DNA of 64,000 bases from Myxococcales bacterium. Lineage in GTDB: Bacteria > Myxococcota_A > Polyangia > Polyangiales > Polyangiaceae. The stretch lies in contig JADJQX010000007.1 of assembly GCA_016712525.1 (NCBI GenBank), forward strand, positions 2,480,001 through 2,544,000, read 5' to 3'. Position 1 is the stretch's first letter, and each line of letters begins with the position of its first letter. Of this stretch, positions 1-8,466 are shown one piece after another. The notes under the pieces were generated by a model that did not search any database, was not told the DNA's origin, and saw nothing but the letters and a program-made list of their open reading frames with translations. Made by a program: the position numbers and the translations under genes.

Positions 1-418
1 CGTCTTCCGAAAGGCCGACCGCGGGATCCGTCCGGACCCAGTGGCTGTGCAAACCAGCAGAGGGCGCCTCATCGTCGAGGACCACAAAGGCCGCTTCGGA
101 GCGTGCGTTGGCCGCTAACCAAGTTCGGATTTCAACGCCCCGAGGCTCGCCGGACATTCTGGGAGTCACGCCTACGATCTCGCCGGAAAGGCCTCGCCCA
201 TCGAGCAGAGAGACGAGCTCGGGCACGGAGTGATGCAGCCGCCACGACGACGAGATGACGATGCGAGCCGTAGTGCGCCTGATAAGCCCATTCAACGACT
301 GCACGGCCACGGGATCGATGTCTTCCGGTGTCCACAGTTCCGAGGATGCGGTTGGAGCGGGGGCGTCCGTCAACCGGTTCAGCACACCGTCAATGTCCAG
401 GAAGATAATAGCGTCCAC
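1..418 (-). CDS. HAD-superfamily phosphatase-like protein, partial (C-terminus outside window)
   Basis: Reading the minus strand from a GTG at 418 gives an uninterrupted 139-codon frame that runs off the window edge. The protein opens VDAIIFLDIDGVLN, the HAD catalytic motif I (DxDG), followed by SSSWR near residue 60, a motif II-like Ser/Thr segment, and later VVLDDEAP, a typical HAD motif IV acidic pair. The order FLDIDGVLN, SSSWR, RGxEIxxWL, VLDD is characteristic of the small HAD domains that occur alone or in RNA-repair contexts (HAD_SAK type). An in-frame TGA at 434-436 rules out an upstream start, so GTG is the only reasonable one. No strong ribosome site is visible. Substrate unknown; a phosphatase or phosphotransferase role is inferred from the family. 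Confidence 0.7.
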   Translation of the reverse strand, partial: MDAIIFLDIDGVLNRLTDAPAPTASSELWTPEDIDPVAVQSLNGLIRRTTARIVISSSWRLHHSVPELVSLLDGRGLSGEIVGVTPRMSGEPRGVEIRTWLAANARSEAAFVVLDDEAPSAGLHSHWVRTDPAVGLSED

Positions 419-578
419 GGGTGACCGAGACCTTCACTCCCCAACATACCGGCGTTCTCTAGCGAATGCGAGACCGAGCGAGGCGAGCATTCGTCCGCCG
501 TAGCGCCCTGTCGGACCTCGCTCGAACGCGCCGCGCCGCAAGCTTTTTTGCGAGGGGCTCCACGCCGCGCCGCGGCTT

Positions 579-836
579 CTTCACCTCCCCCTATCCGCTC
601 GCAGGCTTTGCGCAAGCGAGTGAACGCGACGGGGCGCAGGAAAGCAAAGCCGAGAACGGATTTTGGGGGAGGTGCCGGGCGCGCAGGCCGTTAGGCCGAG
701 CACCCGGCGGTGGGGGCACCCCTTTCTCCGCTCTCGTTCGTGAAGGGCCGAGCACCCGGCGGTGGGGGCACCCCTTTCTCCGCTCTCGTTCGTGAAGAGC
801 CGAGCACCCGGCGGTGGGGGCACCCCTCTCTCTCCC
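579..836. repeat. Dispersed hairpin element plus 52-bp direct repeats
   Basis: The block 579-704 resembles 34115-34240: both contain CTTCACCTCCCCCT, a CTCGCAGGCTT arm, an AAGCCGAGAACG arm and AGGCCGTTAGGCCGAGCACC. It is followed by a 52-bp unit (GCCGAGCACCCGGCGGTGGG plus a CCTTTCTCCGCTCTCGTTCG tail) starting at 695, 747 and 799; the last copy is truncated beside the stop of the lipoprotein gene at 837. No coding frame here looks real. 419-578 shows nothing recognisable. Confidence 0.75.
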
Positions 837-2078
837 TCAGGGAGACTGCACGCAGCCGCGATCCGACGTGGCGCCACGGGCGATGCCGTAGAAGTCGACC
901 GCGGGGGCTCGGCTCGCGAGCGAGCTGCGACGGGCGGGGGAGCCCTGCCTCGGCTCGGGGGGCGCGCCGGTGTCGAGCATGGGGTCGACCTTGAGGTAGT
1001 CGGCGCCGTCGGCGGCCGTGCCCGAGTAGTTGTTCTGGTTGCCGAAGAGGAGGTTGTTCTCGTGGACGAGGTTCTGCACCGTCGACACGAGGCTCACGGC
1101 GTAGGTGCGCTGGTTCAGGAAGATGTTGTTCGAGTAGGTGAGCGTGAGCGGGTAGCTGCCGCTCACGTAGTTGAGCCCGATGTCGTTCGAGGCGAAGGTC
1201 GTGTTGACGACGCTCACCTCGGAGCTTCCATAGTTGTTGTAGATGTAGACGCCGTTGCTCGTGTCGTGGATGTAGGAGTTGGTCAGCGTCACCTTGGGCG
1301 CGCCTCCACCCGAGCCGGGGTACACGTAGAGCCCGTAGCTCTTGGGGCTAGCCGCGGTGCCGCCGAGGTTCGCGCCATCGATGCGGATCTCCTGCGGGCC
1401 GTTCGACTGCGCGTACACTTCTCCGGCGATCGCGGTAGCGTCGAGCTTGGACCGACCACTCGCGCGGAGGCTCGTGTCGATGCCACGGATGGTGACGCTG
1501 TCGTAGCCCGTGCCGACCGTGATCGTGTTTACCTTCGTCGTGGCGGAGTTGAGGCCGACGATCGTGAGCGTCTTGCCCGCCGTGCCCGAGATCGACACGC
1601 TCTCCGAGAAGGTGCCGGCCTTGAGGCAGATCGTGCCGCCCGTAGGGTTCAGCGCGCTCACGGCGTTGGCGAGGGTCGCGTAGTCGCCAGGGACCTGCGT
1701 GCCGGTGCACGAAAACTCGCAGCGACCCGAGACACACGCTTGGTCGCCGCGGCAGAACGTGCCGCCGCACGAGACGCGGTTCGTCGGGACCACGGCGCCG
1801 TCGGCGAGGACCGCGCCGTCGGTCGAGGCGTCGGGCAGCGGGACGGGGGCGCCGTCGGGGAGCGTCGCGGGGGCGCCGTCAGGGAGCGTCGCGGGGGCGC
1901 CGTCGGGCAACGTCGCGGGGGCGCCGTCGGGCAGCGTCGCGGGGGCGCCGTCGGGGAGCGTGTCGTCCACGGCCGGACGATCGGTGGGCGAGGTGGCGCA
2001 CGCGACGCCGATCGCCCCGAGGGACGTGACGAGCGCGAGGGCGGCGAAGGAGCTGCGAGGAAGCCGAGGAAGTCGCAT
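837..2078 (-). CDS. Lipoprotein with (TLPDGAPA)n repeat and right-handed beta-helix domain
   Basis: A 413-aa predicted lipoprotein. The N-terminus is a signal peptide ending in a lipobox-like segment (GAIGVAC, Cys27). Then come five TLPDGAP octapeptide repeats (about residues 36-80), which look like a flexible surface linker. A short Cys-rich stretch (GTFCRGDQACVSGRCEFSC) precedes a beta-helix domain (about residues 140-400) with the familiar hallmark of a tunable series of beta-strands such as YATLANAVSALN, GTICLKAGTF and LTIVGLNSATT. The C-terminus, DFYGIARGATSDRGCVQ, is the usual end of pectate-lyase-like proteins. Such proteins bind or cleave polysaccharide, but no catalytic residues can be assigned. 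It lies downstream of the ExbD-like gene on the same strand with a 344-bp gap, so it is probably transcribed separately. Confidence 0.8.
   Translation of the reverse strand: MRLPRLPRSSFAALALVTSLGAIGVACATSPTDRPAVDDTLPDGAPATLPDGAPATLPDGAPATLPDGAPATLPDGAPVPLPDASTDGAVLADGAVVPTNRVSCGGTFCRGDQACVSGRCEFSCTGTQVPGDYATLANAVSALNPTGGTICLKAGTFSESVSISGTAGKTLTIVGLNSATTKVNTITVGTGYDSVTIRGIDTSLRASGRSKLDATAIAGEVYAQSNGPQEIRIDGANLGGTAASPKSYGLYVYPGSGGGAPKVTLTNSYIHDTSNGVYIYNNYGSSEVSVVNTTFASNDIGLNYVSGSYPLTLTYSNNIFLNQRTYAVSLVSTVQNLVHENNLLFGNQNNYSGTAADGADYLKVDPMLDTGAPPEPRQGSPARRSSLASRAPAVDFYGIARGATSDRGCVQSP
1843..1965 (-). repeat. 24-bp coding tandem repeat in beta-helix lipoprotein
   Basis: About five imperfect 24-bp units encode the TLPDGAPA octapeptide linker. 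Units differ by single synonymous changes (for example TCGGGCAG against TCAGGGAG), as expected for a minisatellite that can vary in copy number. Confidence 0.85.
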
Positions 2079-2422
2079 GCCCGTTCGTACGAGCGCGTGC
2101 CCCCTTTCTTCCCTCGTGCATCGACGGACCGGAAAAAGACGCGCCCGCGCGACCGTGGAGGACGAGCTCCGGGGCGCGCGGGCGGCGGCTTCGACGAGAC
2201 CAAGCCAAGCGACGGTAAGCTAGCGAGAAGGAAGGAAGAGACCGCCGCGAGGACGGTCGCCTCCTCTCTTGAGCAGGGCCCGTGCCATGCCCCACCGGCT
2301 CGCCAAATATCCGATATCGCTTGGTTATTCACAGTGGTACCCGCACGGCGTGTGCGGCACACCGCACGCCAACGAGACACGGATGTCATGCCACGAGAGT
2401 GCGTCGCGCGATCCGTGGGCGC
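2079..2422. other. Intergenic region, with one weak hairpin
   Basis: No gene is supported in these 344 bases. The only structure noticed is a 9-bp stem with a two-base bulge and CACA loop at 2347-2370 (GGCG..TGCGG / CCGCACGCC). It lies downstream of the ExbD-like gene and could act as its terminator, though no U-tract follows. The region upstream of the lipoprotein start is relatively AT-rich near 2305-2335 and may hold its promoter. Confidence 0.35.
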
Positions 2423-2974
2423 TCAGTCCACCGCGAACGTGACGTTGAACGCGGCCGGTGCGGCGGCGAGCTTCGTGCCCTCGCGGCGAACGGAAGCCGA
2501 AGCGTCGAGCATGCCGACGAGGGAGGCGAAGGGCAGATCGTTCGGGGTGCGGAGGACGAGCGGGTCGGTCTTGAGGTCGTGCGCGTCTCTGTGGAGGCCG
2601 AACGTTTTGTGCTCGTCGGCGAGGGCCTTCTCGAGCTCGGGGTAGGCGACCTTCGTGCCCGCGCCGTCCCGCGCCACTTTGGGGTGTTTGGGCACCTCGA
2701 GCGAGCGGACCACGTTCTCGCCCTCTTTCCACGTGAGCACGAACGACCCTTCGCGGCGCGCGTCGACGACGAGCTTGCGACCCGTGCTGGGCTCGCCGCA
2801 GCCGACGGGCCCGGACGTCGACGAGGTGGCGTCGAGCCGACCGAGGCTCGAGAGGGTCTGCGTGAGGAGCAGGAACGCGATGGTCACGACCAAGAGGTCG
2901 ATCATCGGCACCAAGTTGAGCTCCGAGTCGACGCTGCGACGCTTCCCGCGCGACCCCGTATCGATCATTCCCAT
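2423..2974 (-). CDS. ExbD/TolR-family biopolymer transport protein
   Basis: A 183-aa protein with a short cytoplasmic N-terminus, the ExbD/TolR signature DSELNLVPMIDLLVV (Asp at the head of the membrane helix) and a single membrane helix at about residues 18-42; the remainder is periplasmic. ExbD/TolR proteins couple proton flow through ExbB/TolQ to energise outer-membrane transport or envelope integrity. No ExbB or TonB gene is adjacent, so its motor partner must lie elsewhere. The periplasmic part is longer and more divergent than in classical ExbD and contains a Cys near residue 59. The ATG is well supported by GAGGAGGT about 7 bases upstream on the minus strand. Confidence 0.85.
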   Translation of the reverse strand: MGMIDTGSRGKRRSVDSELNLVPMIDLLVVTIAFLLLTQTLSSLGRLDATSSTSGPVGCGEPSTGRKLVVDARREGSFVLTWKEGENVVRSLEVPKHPKVARDGAGTKVAYPELEKALADEHKTFGLHRDAHDLKTDPLVLRTPNDLPFASLVGMLDASASVRREGTKLAAAPAAFNVTFAVD

Positions 2975-3109
2975 GGCGACCTCCTCGTCGTGGGTGCGCG
3001 CCCAACGCGCGTCGACCCACGGGCCGAGAGTGGCCCGACGCGCCGAGAAGTTCCGGCGCGTGCGTTCTTCGAATGACGCGGGAAAGTTATGTTCCTACGG
3101 GAGCTTGGC

Positions 3110-5173
3110 TCACGTCGTCGAGGTGAGGAGGCCCATGCGCGCGAGCAGCGCGTCGACCTTCGGCTCGCGCCCGAGGAACGCGCGGTAGAGCTCCTCCGGG
3201 GGGGCCTCGTCGCCGCGCGAGAGCACGGTCTCACGGAACGCGCGCCCCACCTCGGGCGAGAGCACGCCCGCCGCCTTGAACCGCGAGAACGCGTCGGCGT
3301 CGAGCACCTCGGCCCACTGGTACGAGTAGTAGCCCGCGGCGTACCCGTAGGGGCTCCCGAAGAGGTGCGAGAACGAGGCGATCATGGCGTAGTCCGCGGG
3401 GAGCTCGACGGGCGAGAAGGGCGCGAACGCAGCCCGCGCGAAGACACGGAGCTCTTCGGGCGTCGCGGGGAGCGCCTCGCGGTGCATGCGGAGATCGACC
3501 GTGGAGAAGCCGAGCTGGCGCATGAGCATGTTGGCGGCGCGGAAGGTGCGGGCCGCGCGCATGCGCTCGAGCGTCTCTTGGGGGATGCGCTCGCCGGTGT
3601 CGACGTGCTTCGCGAAGAGCGCGAGGCCCTCGTTCTCCCAGGCGAAGTTCTCGGTGATCATGCTCGGGAGCTCGACGAAGTCGGCGAGCACGCGCGTGCC
3701 CGCGAGGCCACGCTCCTTCACGGTGGAGAGCACGTGGTGGAGGAGGTGCCCCATCTCGTGGAAGACCGTCTGCACTTCGCGGTGCGTGAGGAGCGCCACC
3801 TTCTTGCCGGGGCCGGGTGGGGTCATGTTGCCGACGATGACGGCCACGTTCTCTCCCTCGTGCGGCGTGCCCGGGAGCCTGTCGAGCATGCCTCCCATCC
3901 ACGCGCCGTCGCGCTTCTCGGCGCGCGGGAAGAGGTCCACGTAGAACGCGCCGATGCGGGTGCCGTCGGCGTCACGGACGACGTACGAGAGCACGTCGGC
4001 GTGCCACGGGCGCGGCCCACCGCCGGGCTCGTCGTTCGTCCATGGGGCGATGGTGACGCCGTAGAGCGCCGTCACGATCCCGAAGAGCCCCGCCATGACG
4101 CGGTCGAGCGGGAAGTACGGGCGGAGAGCCTCGTCGTCGAAGTCGTAGCGCTTCTTGCGGAGGCGCTCCGCATAGAAGGCGACGTCCCACGGGGCGAGCG
4201 GGAGAGCGCCTTCGCCGAACGTCTCGCGGACGAAGGCCTCGAGCTCCTCGTTCTCGCGCGCGAACGCGGGCAGGAGGTGCGCGCGGAGATCGTCGACGAA
4301 GCCTTGGGCCTTCGCGCCCGTCTTGGCCATGCGATCCGAGAGCACGAGCTCGGCGAAATCGGGGAAGCCGAGCAGGGTGGCCTTCTCGCGGCGGAGCGCC
4401 AAAATCTCGAGGCAAAGCTCGAGGTTCTCGGGCGCGCGGGTGACGTTCGCGCGGTAGAGGCGCTCGCGGAGGGCGCGGTTCTCGCCGTACGTGAGGATGG
4501 GGACGTAGACCGGGGCGTGGAGCGTGACGAGGTAGCCCGTGAGGCCCTTCTCGCGCGCGGCTTCGGCCATGTGCGCGACGACGCCCTCCGGCACACCCGC
4601 GAGCTCTGCGACGTCTTCGACGTGGTGGGTGAACGAGGTGGTCGCGTCGACCACATTTTGGGAGAACGTGAGCGTCTTCTGGGCGAGGAGGACATCGATC
4701 TGCGAGAGGCGCTTTTTTCCGGCCTCGTCGAGCTTCACGCCGTTCTTCACGAAATCGACGAGGGTCTTCTCGAGGAGGCGCTTGCGGCCCCCTGTGAGCG
4801 CCTTGGCGTCGGGCGTGGCCGCGTAGGCCGAGAGCGCGGCGTAGAGCGGCTCGGAGAGGACGATGCCGCTGTAGTGCTCGCTCACCTCGCCTTGCACGGC
4901 CGCGTAGGCCTCACGGAGCTCCTTCGTACCGACCGTGGCCTCGAGGTGGCCCGCGAGCCCGAGGGCGTAGTCGAGGCCGTTCGTCGCCATGTCGAGGGCG
5001 CCCATCGTGGTCTCGTAGGAGAGCCGCCCCTCGGCGTGGGCCTTGGCGATGGCGTCGAGGGCCCCGGCCGAGCCTCGAATGAGCTCTTGGACGGCGGGGC
5101 CGACGTGCTCGGGCCGCACGGCGTCGAAGGGGAGGTTTTTCGAGATCGCGAGGAGCGGGTTCGCCGGGGTCAT
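3110..5173 (-). CDS. M3-family zinc oligopeptidase (oligopeptidase A-like)
   Basis: A 687-aa cytoplasmic peptidase of the M3 family, which degrades short peptides, including cleaved signal peptides. The zinc motif HEMGH lies at residues 472-476, the position expected for oligopeptidase A-type enzymes, followed about 25 residues on by a third-ligand region (SMITENFAWE). The C-terminal FGSPYGYAAGYYSYQWAEV is the conserved substrate-binding loop of M3 enzymes. Start chosen at ATG 5173 (MTPANPLLAISK), which gives the family length; the open frame upstream is a translation of the repeat block 5231-5640. The start has only a weak GGGG ribosome site. Monocistronic, with a repeat-rich upstream region. 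Confidence 0.92.
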   Translation of the reverse strand: MTPANPLLAISKNLPFDAVRPEHVGPAVQELIRGSAGALDAIAKAHAEGRLSYETTMGALDMATNGLDYALGLAGHLEATVGTKELREAYAAVQGEVSEHYSGIVLSEPLYAALSAYAATPDAKALTGGRKRLLEKTLVDFVKNGVKLDEAGKKRLSQIDVLLAQKTLTFSQNVVDATTSFTHHVEDVAELAGVPEGVVAHMAEAAREKGLTGYLVTLHAPVYVPILTYGENRALRERLYRANVTRAPENLELCLEILALRREKATLLGFPDFAELVLSDRMAKTGAKAQGFVDDLRAHLLPAFARENEELEAFVRETFGEGALPLAPWDVAFYAERLRKKRYDFDDEALRPYFPLDRVMAGLFGIVTALYGVTIAPWTNDEPGGGPRPWHADVLSYVVRDADGTRIGAFYVDLFPRAEKRDGAWMGGMLDRLPGTPHEGENVAVIVGNMTPPGPGKKVALLTHREVQTVFHEMGHLLHHVLSTVKERGLAGTRVLADFVELPSMITENFAWENEGLALFAKHVDTGERIPQETLERMRAARTFRAANMLMRQLGFSTVDLRMHREALPATPEELRVFARAAFAPFSPVELPADYAMIASFSHLFGSPYGYAAGYYSYQWAEVLDADAFSRFKAAGVLSPEVGRAFRETVLSRGDEAPPEELYRAFLGREPKVDALLARMGLLTSTT

Positions 5174-5230
5174 CGCCCCACGATACCCGAGAAATGGCTT
5201 GGGGCGCCGCGCCGTCGTGACCCGCAAGAA

Positions 5231-5640
5231 GGCCATCTCCCGATTCTCGCCTCTTCTCTCGCCCGTGCCCGGCGTCCCACGGCTCCACCGCAACAACGCC
5301 GTCCCCCGTTTCTCCTCTCGCCTCTTCTCTCGCCCGTGCCCGTGCCCGTGCCCGTGCCCGTGCCCGTGCCCGGCGTCCGACGGACCCGCCGCAACAACGC
5401 CGTCCCCCGTTTCTCCTCTCGCCTCTCGCCCCCCTGCTCCGTCCCGGCGTCCCTCCCGCCTCCGCTCGTCCCCGCCTCTCCTCTCTCCTCTCGCCCGTGC
5501 CCGGCGTCCGGGCCCAGTGGCCCGGAGGTCCGAACGGACACCACGCCAGCAGCACGGCACGCCGTCCCCGATTCTCCCCTCGCCTCTCGGCCGGTGCCCG
5601 GTGTCCGATCCGGACCCCGCACCCTGGGCGTGGGCAGGGC
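5231..5640. repeat. Pyrimidine-rich degenerate repeat block with a GCCCGT hexamer run
   Basis: On the plus strand this intergenic block is strongly C/T-biased. Versions of GCCGTCCCCCGTTTCTCCTC followed by TCGCC and a GTGCCCGGCGTCC tail recur near 5231, 5298, 5399 and 5560. Between the second and third copies the tail expands into six perfect GCCCGT hexamers (5332-5367). It fills almost the whole 505-base gap between the M3 peptidase start (5173) and the end of the ureohydrolase (5679). No gene is supported here. Confidence 0.75.
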
Positions 5641-5678
5641 ACGGCACGGGCACGGCAGACGCATCACCCCGGTGCCCT

Positions 5679-6728
5679 CTACCCCTCGCAGAGCTTCGCG
5701 AGGCCCTGGCTCGCGAACGTGAAGCCCGCGAGCTTGTAGAGGAGGCGCGCGCCCACGTTCGCGTCCCACTCGTCGCCGTCGGGCCCAGGAGCGACCTCGT
5801 TCAGATCGAAGCCGACGATGGTGCGGCCTGAACGCACGACCTCGGCCATGAGGTAGACGACCTCGGCGAGGTCGAGGCCGCCGGGCACGGGCGTGCCCGT
5901 GTGAGGGCAGTAGCGAGGATCGAGGCCGTCCACGTCGAACGAGATCCAGACGCGCGAAGGGAGCGCAGCGACCACGTCGTCGGCGATGCGCGCGAAGGCC
6001 TCGCCGCGGAGCTTGCGGCGCTGCACGGCGCGGTCGGTGAAGGTGCGGACTCGTTCGCCCTTCGTTTCGCAGTAGAAGGCCTCTTCTTCGCACATGTCGC
6101 GGATGCCGATCTGCACGAGCTTCTCGACCTCGGGCACCTCTTCGAGCACGTTCCGCATGATCGAGGCGTGGGAGTAGGCGAACCCCTCGTACGCGTCGCG
6201 GGTGTCGGAGTGGGCGTCGACGTGGAGCACGCCGAAGGACGGCCCGGCCTTGGCGAGGGCCTTGATGGCCCCGAGCGGGACGGAGTGGTCACCTCCGACG
6301 AGACCCAGGATTTTTCCCTCCGCGAGCACCTTCGCCGAGGCCTCGTAGACGGCGTGGTTCACCTTGACCGACAGCTCGTTCACACGCGCGAGGGCAGCGA
6401 GGAGCTCGGGATCGTCCCCCGCGTCGCCGCCGTTGTCGATGATCGCCTTCGCGCAGGCTTTGCCCTCTTCGTTCCAGATGGCGATCTCGGTCGGGGCTTC
6501 GAGCATGACGATGCCCGGGAGGTACGGGCGGTCTACGTCGAGGTCGTAGAGGTCGACCTGCTTCGACGCCTCGAGGATGGCGGCCGGGCCTTTGGACGTG
6601 CCGCCTCCGTACGAGGTCGTCGCCTCCCAAGGAACGGGCAGGATCCAGAGCTTGGCCTCGGCGGGCGTGTACGGGAGGCCGAAGAGGCCGGAGTCACGAG
6701 CCGCGGGCGCGTTCGGGTCGAAGGACAT
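5679..6728 (-). CDS. Arginase/agmatinase-family ureohydrolase
   Basis: A 349-aa member of the ureohydrolase family, binuclear-manganese enzymes that hydrolyse guanidino compounds (agmatine, arginine, formiminoglutamate, guanidinobutyrate). The metal-binding motifs are complete: GGDHS at residues 145-149, HVDAHSDTRD about 20 residues later, and SFDVDGLDP further on, with the closing GFDLNEVAPGPD. These fit an agmatinase-like enzyme, but the exact substrate cannot be read from sequence. Start chosen at the MSFDPNAP methionine (6728); an in-frame upstream start at 6764 would add 12 residues. No polyamine gene is nearby, so pathway context is lacking. Confidence 0.88.
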   Translation of the reverse strand: MSFDPNAPAARDSGLFGLPYTPAEAKLWILPVPWEATTSYGGGTSKGPAAILEASKQVDLYDLDVDRPYLPGIVMLEAPTEIAIWNEEGKACAKAIIDNGGDAGDDPELLAALARVNELSVKVNHAVYEASAKVLAEGKILGLVGGDHSVPLGAIKALAKAGPSFGVLHVDAHSDTRDAYEGFAYSHASIMRNVLEEVPEVEKLVQIGIRDMCEEEAFYCETKGERVRTFTDRAVQRRKLRGEAFARIADDVVAALPSRVWISFDVDGLDPRYCPHTGTPVPGGLDLAEVVYLMAEVVRSGRTIVGFDLNEVAPGPDGDEWDANVGARLLYKLAGFTFASQGLAKLCEG

Positions 6729-6878
6729 GGCGCGCACAGTGGCAAGGACGTGCCGCGCGAACAAGAGAAGACGTCATCCGGGGCCCCCCGAGACGAGCGG
6801 TCGCACCCCGAGGGCGAGCGGTCCGCCGGAGGCCGTGGCGGGCGAGCCGAGCCCCGAGAAAAAGCGCACGATCCTCTC

Positions 6879-8087
6879 ATGGGTCCGTTCCTCCGAAAGC
6901 TCCTCGTCGCCCTGCCCCTCTTCGCCGGGACCGTCATGACCGTTCCGCACCGCCTCGCCGGGTGGGAGGCCGACGCACACTTCGAGGGAGACACCGCCGT
7001 GCAGGACCGGCTCGCGCGAGGCCTCCGGGACACGACCGGGGAGGATCTCGTCGCGCATCCGTTCCGCACGGGCTCGGCGCACTTCGACTCGGAGTGGCTC
7101 TTCGGGACCTACATGATGGCCGGGATGGGGTTCGGCCAGCTCGCCCTCGCCCACCCCGAGCGGGAGCCCGAGCTCGTGGCCGACATGGATCGCTGCATCG
7201 AGGGGATGATGGGCGCGAAGGCGAAGGACTACGACACGACCACCTGGGGAGAGGACCCTTTGGCCGACGCGACGCTCGCGGGCACGCGCGGGCACGTGGC
7301 GTACCTCGGGTATCTGAACCTCGTCTTGGGGTTAAGGCGCCGGCTCGATCCGAGGAACCGCTACGCCGCCCTGAACGACCGGGTGAGCGAGGCCCTCGAG
7401 CGGCGCTTCCGCGCGACCCCAGGCTTCGTCGAGACTATCCCGAGCGCGACGTTCCCCGTCGACAACGCGAGCGCGATCGGGTCGCTGGGCCTTCACCAGA
7501 GGGCGACCGGCGCGCCGCACGCAGCCACGATCCTCGCGTTCCGTGAGCGTACGAACCGCCTCGTTCGCCAAGACGACGGCCTCCTCGTTCAGATCGTGGA
7601 CACGAGCGGCGCCCCGCGCGACGTGGGCCGCGGCTCGGGGACGTTCCTCGCGGCGTACTTCACCTCGTTCGCGGACCGCGAGCTCTCGGCCTCGCTCTAC
7701 ACGGCCGGGAAGAATGCACTCTACAAGGAATACGCCGGCTTCGGCACGATGCGGGAGCACGCCGCGGCTCACCCGGGCTCGCCCGACATCGACGCGGGTC
7801 CCGTGCTCTTCGGGCTCGGGGTGTCGTCGAGCGGCTTCGCGGTGGGGCCCGCGCGCGCGCACGGGGACCGCGAGACGTTCCGCGGGCTCGTGTCGCTCGT
7901 GCACCTCTTCGGGTTGCCGGTCGACTCGAGCGGGACACGCACCTACACGACCGGAGGCCCGATCGGCGACGCCATCCTGCTCGCGATGCTGACGGCCCCA
8001 CCGCCCGAGTCCGTGGCTCCCGAGCTCACGGCGGCCCGCTTCGGGGGCTCGACGGTCGCGAGCGCGGACGAAGGAGGTGCGCGATGA
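6879..8087 (+). CDS. Conserved exported or membrane-anchored protein, possible alpha/alpha-toroid
   Basis: A 402-aa protein I do not recognise with certainty. The N-terminus (RKLLVALPLFAGTVMTV) is hydrophobic and works as a signal or anchor. The body is rich in helices with conserved-looking segments SEWLFGTYMMAGMGFGQLAL, TFPVDNASAIGSLGL and GSGTFLAAYF. The pattern of paired helices with Trp/Asp/Asn-rich turns recalls alpha/alpha-barrel folds such as the linalool dehydratase-isomerase or six-hairpin families; this is tentative. It overlaps the following small membrane protein by ATGA, so the two are almost certainly translated together. The ATG at 6879 precedes the hydrophobic segment directly. 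Confidence 0.7.
   Translation: MGPFLRKLLVALPLFAGTVMTVPHRLAGWEADAHFEGDTAVQDRLARGLRDTTGEDLVAHPFRTGSAHFDSEWLFGTYMMAGMGFGQLALAHPEREPELVADMDRCIEGMMGAKAKDYDTTTWGEDPLADATLAGTRGHVAYLGYLNLVLGLRRRLDPRNRYAALNDRVSEALERRFRATPGFVETIPSATFPVDNASAIGSLGLHQRATGAPHAATILAFRERTNRLVRQDDGLLVQIVDTSGAPRDVGRGSGTFLAAYFTSFADRELSASLYTAGKNALYKEYAGFGTMREHAAAHPGSPDIDAGPVLFGLGVSSSGFAVGPARAHGDRETFRGLVSLVHLFGLPVDSSGTRTYTTGGPIGDAILLAMLTAPPPESVAPELTAARFGGSTVASADEGGAR
8071..8078 (+). promoter_or_regulatory. Strong internal ribosome site for the small membrane protein
   Basis: A perfect AAGGAGGT lies 5 bases before ATG 8084, inside the last codons of the preceding gene. It confirms the short gene as real despite its size and overlap. 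Confidence 0.85.
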
Positions 8088-8380
8088 AGACGAGCCGACG
8101 CGTGGAGCTCTTCTCGGTGCTCGGCCTCGTCACGGCCTACGTGGGCGCGGCGCACATCGCGGCCCACGAGCGCGTGGGGCATGCGCTGCTCGCCGCCGGC
8201 GATCACGTGCCCCTCGGGTTGCTGCTCGGGCTCGTCGCGCTGGTGGTGCTCCGTGTGCTCGTGGTCGTCGTCGTACCCGGCGTGGTCGCGGCGCGGCTCG
8301 GCCTCGCGGCGCTCGCGTGGGTGGACGATCTGCGCGCGCGACGTGCTCGAGGGGGCTCGGCACCCGCGCGAAACCCCTGA
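8084..8380 (+). CDS. Small membrane protein (98 aa)
   Basis: A 98-aa protein with two predicted membrane helices (about residues 10-28 and 42-66, the second a run of Leu and Val) and a basic, disordered C-terminus. Its start overlaps the stop of the preceding exported protein (ATGA), and a consensus ribosome site lies 5 bases upstream. The pairing suggests it is a membrane partner or anchor of that protein. Function unknown. Confidence 0.75.
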   Translation: MKTSRRVELFSVLGLVTAYVGAAHIAAHERVGHALLAAGDHVPLGLLLGLVALVVLRVLVVVVVPGVVAARLGLAALAWVDDLRARRARGGSAPARNP

Positions 8381-8400
8381 ACGCGGGCCGAGACGCACGA

Positions 8401-8430
8401 AGGCCCCGCTTCGCGAACGAAGCAGGGCCT
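8401..8430. terminator. Bidirectional hairpin between convergent genes
   Basis: AGGCCC and GCTTCG pair with CGAAGC and GGGCCT around a CGAA loop, giving a 12-bp stem with one mismatch. It lies midway between the convergent small membrane protein (ends 8380) and RRM gene (ends 8467). No U-tract is present on either side. Confidence 0.7.
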
Positions 8431-8466
8431 GTCGTAGGTTTGGGGAATCCTAGGGGAGCGGTCGGC

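Noticed and set aside
762..2645. Long open frame on the plus strand over the beta-helix lipoprotein
   Set aside because: It is the antisense of a clear lipoprotein and reads as Arg/Val/Gly-rich shadow; the minus strand carries the signal peptide and domain.
5332..5367. CRISPR or simple microsatellite
   Set aside because: Only six perfect GCCCGT hexamers inside a larger degenerate repeat; treated as part of that block.
3089..5722. Plus-strand frame opposite the M3 peptidase
   Set aside because: Shadow of the peptidase, whose minus-strand HEMGH and C-terminal motifs are decisive.
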